Shown piece after piece: positions 58,801 to 64,000 of a stretch of 64,000 bases of DNA. The notes beneath the pieces are model-generated. The model made no database searches. It was not told the origin of the DNA and saw only the letters and a list, made by a program, of their open reading frames with translations. How positions within the stretch are numbered: position 1 is the first letter of the stretch; the number at the start of each line of letters is the position of its first letter. This DNA is from Sipunculus nudus (Eukaryota; Annelida; Sipuncula; Golfingiida; Sipunculidae): the NCBI GenBank assembly GCA_026874595.1, contig CM049319.1:53146917-53210916 (forward strand). The letters run 5' to 3'. Position numbers and translations under genes: made by a program.

Positions 58801-61800
58801 AGAATTAAGATTCTAGGTCCAGTCTTTACGATTTGTGCCTTGTTAAAAGATGTTCACATTTTGAAAGGTCTCAAAAATAGAGAAAAAAATTCATAAAAAA
58901 TCCAACGATACAGGTGGCGCCACCAGTCTGCAGGCAGTGATGACACATCTCATGATCAATAGTTATGCCACAAATCATGACCATCAGTCAAGTAGTTAAT
59001 GAGATATTGAAGTTTTTGTATGAAATTTTTGACTTTTCTTGGGGGTACTTTGGGGCCCCATAGCTTAAAGAATATGGGTAACAGAGACCTAATATCTGGT
59101 TTCCATGGAGACTTTCCATAGGTCTCTCAGTGTGTCGAGAATGAAGATTCTAGGTCCAGTCGTTACGATTTGTGCCACGCTAACAGATGACAGCATCCTT
59201 AAAGGTCTCAAAAATAGAGGAAAAAATCGTGAAAAATCAAACAATACAGGTGGCGCCACCAGTCTGCAGGAACTGATGGAACATCTCATAATCAATATGT
59301 ATGCCAAAAATCATGACCATCAGTGATGTAGTTATTGAGATATTGAAGTTTTTGTATGAAATTTTTGACTACTCTGGGGGGTACTTTGGGGCCCCATATC
59401 TCGATGGATATGGGTAACAGAGACCTAATTTCTGGTTTCCATGGAGACTTTTCATAGGTCTCTCAGTGTGTCAAGAATGAAGATTCTAGGTGGAGTCGTT
59501 ACGATTTATGCGACGTTAACAGAAGACAGCATCCTTGAAGGTCTCAAAAATAGAGGAAGAAATCGTAAAAAAATCAAACAATAAAGGTGGCGCCACCAGT
59601 CTGCAGGAACTGATGATACATCTCATGATCAATATGTATGCCGAATATTATGACCATCAGTGATGTAGTTATCGAGATATTGAAGTTTTTGTATGAAATT
59701 TTTGACTACTCTGGGGGGGTACCTTGGGGCCCCATAGCTCGAAGGATATGGGTAACAGAGACCTTATTTCTGGTTTCCACGGAGATTTTTCACGGACCTC
59801 TCAGTGTGGCAAGAATTAAGATTCTAGGTCCAGTCTTTACGATTTGTGCCTTGTTAAAAGATGTTCACATTTTGAAAGGTCTCAAAAATAGAGAAAAAAA
59901 TTCATAAAAAATCCAACGATACAGGTGGCGCCACCAGTCTGCAGGCAGTGATGACACATCTCATGATCAATAGTTATGCCACAAATCATGACCATCAGTC
60001 AAGTAGTTAATGAGATATTGAAGTTTTTGTATGAAATTTTTGACTTTTCTTGGGGGTACTTTGGGGCCCCATAGCTTAAAGAATATGGGTAACAGAGACC
60101 TAATATCTGGTTTCCATGGAGACTTTCCATAGGTCTCTCAGTGTGTCGAGAATGAAGATTCTAGGTCCAGTCGTTACGATTTGTGCCACGCTAACAGATG
60201 ACAGCATCCTTAAAGGTCTCAAAAATAGAGGAAAAAATCGTGAAAAATCGAACAATACAGGTGGCGCCACCAGTCTGCAGGAACTGATGGAACATCTCAT
60301 AATCAATATGTATGCCAAAAATCATGACCATCAGTGATGTTGTTATTGAGATATTGAAGTTTTTGTATGAAATTTTTGACTACTCTGGGGGGTACTTTGG
60401 GGCCCCATAGCTCGAAGGATATGGTTAACAGAGACCTAATTTCTGGTTTCCAAGGATATTTTTCATGGACCTCTCAGTGTGTCAAGAATTAAGATTCTAG
60501 GTCCAGTCTTTACGATTTGTGCCTTGTTAACAGATGTTCACATTTTGAAAGGTCTAAAAAATAGAGAAAAAAATTCGTAAAAAATTGAACGATATAGGTG
60601 GCGCCACCAGTCTGCAGGAAGTGATGGAACATCTCATGATCAATATGTATGCCAAAAATCATGACCATCAGACAAGTATTTAATGAGATATTGAAGTTTT
60701 TGCATGAAATTTTTGACTTTTCTGGGGGGTACTTTGGGGCCCCATAGCTCGAAGGATATGGGTAACAGAGACCTAATTTCTGGTTTCCAAGGAGATTTTT
60801 CACAGACCTCTCAGTGTGGCAAGAATTAAGATTCTAGGTCCAGTCTTTACGATTTGTGCCTTGTTAAAAGATGTTCACATTTTGAAAGGTCTCAAAAATA
60901 GAGAAAAAAATTCATAAAAAATCCAACGATACAGGTGGCGCCACCAGTCTGCAGGCAGTGATGACACATCTCATGATCAATAGTTATGCCACAAATCATG
61001 ACCATCTGTCAAGTAGTTAATGAGATATTGAAGTTTTTGTATGAAATTTTTGACTTTTCTTGGGGGTACTTTGGGGCCCCATAGCTTAAAGAATATGGGT
61101 AACAGAGACCTAATATCTGGTTTCCATGGAGACTTTCTATAGGTCTCTCAGTGTGTCGAGAATGAAGATTCTAGGTCCAGTCGTTACGATTTGTGCCACG
61201 CTAACAGATGACAGCATCCTTAAAGGTCTCAAAAATAGAGGAAAAAATCGTGAAAAATCAAACAATACAGGTGGCGCCACCAGTCTGCAGGAACTGATGG
61301 AACATCTCATAATCAATATGTATGCCAAAAATCATGACCATCAGTGATGTAGTTATTGAGATATTGAAGTTTTTGTATGAAATTTTTGACTACTCTGGGG
61401 GGTACTTTGGGGCCCCATATCTCGATGGATATGGGTAACAGAGACCTAATTTCTGGTTTCCATGGAGACTTTTCATAGGTCTCTCAGTGTGTCAAGAATG
61501 AAGATTCTAGGTGGAGTCGTTACGATTTATGCGACGTTAACAGAAGACAGCATCCTTGAAGGTCTCAAAAATAGAGGAAGAAATCGTAAAAAAATCAAAC
61601 AATAAAGGTGGCGCCACCAGTCTGCAGGAACTGATGATACATCTCATGATCAATATGTATGCCGAATATTATGACCATCAGTGATGTAGTTATCGAGATA
61701 TTGAAGTTTTTGTATGAAATTTTTGACTACTCTGGGGGGGTACCTTGGGGCCCCATAGCTCGAAGGATATGGGTAACAGAGACCTTATTTCTGGTTTCCA

Positions 61801-63230
61801 AGGAGATTTTTCACAGACCTCTCAGTGTGGCAAGAATTAAGATTCTAGGTCCAGTCTTTACGATTTGTGCCTTGTTAAAAGATGTTCACATTTTGAAAGG
61901 TCTCAAAAATAGAGAAAAAAATTCATAAAAAATCCAACGATACAGGTGGCGCCACCAGTCTGCAGGCAGTGATGACACATCTCATGATCAATAGTTATGC
62001 CACAAATCATGACCATCAGTCAAGTAGTTAATGAGATATTGAAGTTTTTGTATGAAATTTTTGACTTTTCTTGGGGGTACTTTGGGGCCCCATAGCTTAA
62101 AGAATATGGGTAACAGAGACCTAATATCTGGTTTCCATGGAGACTTTCCATAGGTCTCTCAGTGTGTCGAGAATGAAGATTCTAGGTCCAGTCGTTACGA
62201 TTTGTGCCACGCTAACAGATGACAGCATCCTTAAAGGTCTCAAAAATAGAGGAAAAAATCGTGAAAAATCAAACAATACAGGTGGCGCCACCAGTCTGCA
62301 GGAACTGATGGAACATCTCATAATCAATATGTATGCCAAAAATCATGACCATCAGTGATGTAGTTATTGAGATATTGAAGTTTTTGTATGAAATTTTTGA
62401 CTACTCTGGGGGGTACTTTGGGGCCCCATAGCTCGAAGGATATGGTTAACAGAGACCTAATTTCTGGTTTCCAAGGATATTTTTCATGGACCTCTCAGTG
62501 TGTCAAGAATTAAGATTCTAGGTCCAGTCTTTAAGATTTGTGCCATGTTAACAGATGTTCACATTTTGAAAGGTCTAAAAAATAGAGAAAAAAATTCGTA
62601 AAAAATTGAACGATATAGGTGGCGCCACCAGTCTGCAGGAAGTGATGGAACATCTCATGATCAATATGTATGCCAAAAATCATGACCATCAGTCAAGTAT
62701 TTAATGAGATATTGAAGTTTTTGCATGAAATTTTTGACTTTTCTGGGGGGTACTTTGGGGCCCCATAGCTGCAAGGATATGGGTAACAGAGACCTAATTT
62801 CTAGTTTCCATGGAGACTTTTCATAGGTCTCTCAGTGTGTCAAGAATGAAGATTCTAGGTCCAGTTGTTACGATTTGTGCCTTGTTAACAGATGTTCACA
62901 TTTTTAAAGGTATCAAAAATAGAGAAAAAAATTCGTAAAAAATCGAAAAATACAGGTGGCGCCACTAGTCCTCAGGAACTGATGGAACATCTCATGATCA
63001 ATATGTATGCCAAAAATCATGACCATCAGTCAAGTAGTTAATGAGATATTGAACTTTTTGTATGAAATTTTTTACTTTTCTGGGGGGTACTTTGGGGCCC
63101 CATAGCTGGAAGGATATGGGTAACAGAGACCTAATTTCTGGTTTCCAAGGAGATTTTTCATTGACCTCTCAGAATGTAAAGTTACAAGATTCTAAGTCCA
63201 GCGGTTACGATTTGTGCCAGGTTAACGGAC
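52849..63230. repeat. Satellite array: about 31 monomers of 337 bp with higher-order structure
   Basis: The core GGTGGCGCCACC (or variant) recurs from 53181 to 62955 every 336-340 bp, 30 times, and a diverged first unit starts at 52849. Each monomer also holds GGGGCCCC. Monomers fall into types by the bases before the core. 53519-55543 and 55544-57564 are two near-identical six-monomer blocks (period 2025 bp), and 59586 and 61607 start another six-monomer period (2021 bp). The repeated 70-97 aa frames on both strands follow from the array and are not genes. Confidence 0.95.
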
Positions 63231-63275
63231 AGACGGACAGACGGACAGACGGACGGACAGACGGACGACGGACAA
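63222..63275. repeat. (ACGG)/(GACA) microsatellite
   Basis: GGACAGACGGACAGACGG-type units directly after the last monomer. Confidence 0.9.
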
Positions 63276-63286
63276 AGAGTGATAAC

Positions 63287-63318
63287 TATAGCTCAGCATG
63301 ACTGAAAGTCAGCTGAGC
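63287..63318. repeat. Terminal hairpin after the array
   Basis: TAGCTCAGC pairs with GCTGAGCTA (9 bp). After one bulged A the inner stem TGACT-GAA-AGTCA continues. Confidence 0.85.
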
Positions 63319-63320
63319 TA

Positions 63321-64000
63321 AAAACTGAAATCCTTATGTGTGCATGATATGAAAATTATATCAACAGTGCTCACAGGAAACAAACGTGCCATGGTCAAAG
63401 TTTGGCAAAATTTAAGGTACTAATTTTATATTTATACTAATAACTTATAAAATTTGAAAAACTCAGAACTAATTTTGGGTATTCAATTGGATCTTGATAA
63501 AATAATGTTACATCCCTGACAAAAAATCTCTAGCTTCAGCAATCCTCTTTTTACGGGAGTAAATATATTTCTTGATTTTTTACAAAGTGCATTATGTTTT
63601 GGCCCATAACTTAAAACAATTACGCAATACTGACATCATTTCTGGCATGTGCATAGAGAATGTATAGAAAAATCTGTATATTATATATGATTAAAGTCAG
63701 ATCAGTGGTTTTGATATTAGGCAGTCTTGAAGTGTAACAATGGGTTTTTAGTGGAAAAATGAATTTTTTCATTAATATCTCAAAGGTATTAAGTCCTAGT
63801 GACCAAATTCTTGGCATGGTAGGGGATTTTGGAGACATCTAATTGTATGCCAAATTTTAGGAACAGAGAGCTGAAGCTGGGGAGCTGAGCTCTTGCAAAC
63901 TGCATAACACTAGCTTGATGTAAATAATATGTTACATGGTGCTTGAAAACTTGAATAAATCTACAGTTTTTGATCAACTGGTTTCAAATTTTTGGTGTAA
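63321..64000. other. No gene recognised
   Basis: AT-rich DNA with no supported ORF. Confidence 0.5.

Larger units (their letters stand above)
51757..63320. mobile_element. Candidate composite element carrying the satellite array
   Basis: The left end has CAAGTGACCCATGGGTCATG, CGCTCAGCTGA. The interior has 125-150 bp units (52086-52620), then the 337-bp array, then an (ACGG)-type microsatellite. The right end is a hairpin, TAGCTCAGC...GCTGAGCTA enclosing TGACT-GAA-AGTCA. Tandem core, microsatellite and 3' hairpin recall Helentron/pearl-type non-autonomous elements. No Rep/helicase ORF or proven CTRR end is present. Confidence 0.4.

Noticed and set aside
53371-62358. Repeated ORFs of 72-97 aa on both strands of the satellite.
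   Set aside because: They overlap on opposite strands, recur only because the monomer recurs, lack start context and domains, and are broken in diverged monomers.
53181-62955. Regular spacing suggested a CRISPR-like array.
   Set aside because: The whole 337-bp unit is repeated, there are no unique spacers, and the genome is clearly eukaryotic.

Overview
The window looks like nuclear DNA of an invertebrate animal. It has intron-less, replication-type histone H1 genes with a metazoan histone 3' stem-loop, a spliced collagen-like membrane protein gene, a non-LTR retrotransposon, tRNA-type SINEs, long (TA)n, (CT)n and (GA)n tracts, and a 10 kb satellite array. A lophotrochozoan, perhaps a mollusc, is my best guess from the H1 proteins and repeat style. 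That guess is from memory and was not tested.

Region 1 (about 0.2-19.8 kb) is a large, diverged inverted duplication. Each arm carries one H1 gene: minus strand 1387-1935 on the left, plus strand 17972-18517 on the right. Both have an H1 box, a TATA box and a 3' histone hairpin. In the right arm a 9 kb insertion separates the H1 TATA box (8818) from its start codon (17972). The insertion holds a Jockey/I-like LINE with both ORFs open (8854-16440) plus a 1.45 kb hairpin-rich segment (16441-17891). The LINE begins about 5 nt downstream of the predicted H1 transcription start. Its leader, and the extra segment, contain hairpins resembling the histone 3' stem-loop.

Region 2 (19.8-24.2 kb) has no gene I can support. 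It holds TA and GA tracts, a perfect 30-bp inverted repeat, a 14-bp minisatellite and a tRNA-derived SINE.

Region 3 (24.27-34.42 kb) is an eight-exon plus-strand gene, reconstructed from splice sites whose phases all agree. It predicts a protein of about 460 aa: a short signal-like N-terminus, an unrecognised globular domain, a Thr/Pro stalk, 41 uninterrupted Gly-X-Y triplets, one transmembrane segment and a cytoplasmic tail. Its introns hold a pogo/Tigger-like non-autonomous transposon, SINE pieces and GGTGGCGCCACC-type repeats. A 2.05 kb TIR element lies 38 nt after the stop codon.

Region 4 (36.5-45.9 kb) is mostly dispersed and tandem repeats and AT-rich DNA. Region 5 (45.90-49.41 kb) carries the last three exons of an unidentified minus-strand gene encoding a Ser/Pro/acidic-rich C-terminus. 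Region 6 (49.9-63.3 kb) is a family of GGTGGCGCCACC repeats that expands into about 31 tandem 337-bp monomers with higher-order (about 2.02 kb, six-monomer) organisation. The array ends in an (ACGG)-type microsatellite and a long hairpin, which suggests it is the amplified interior of a mobile element.
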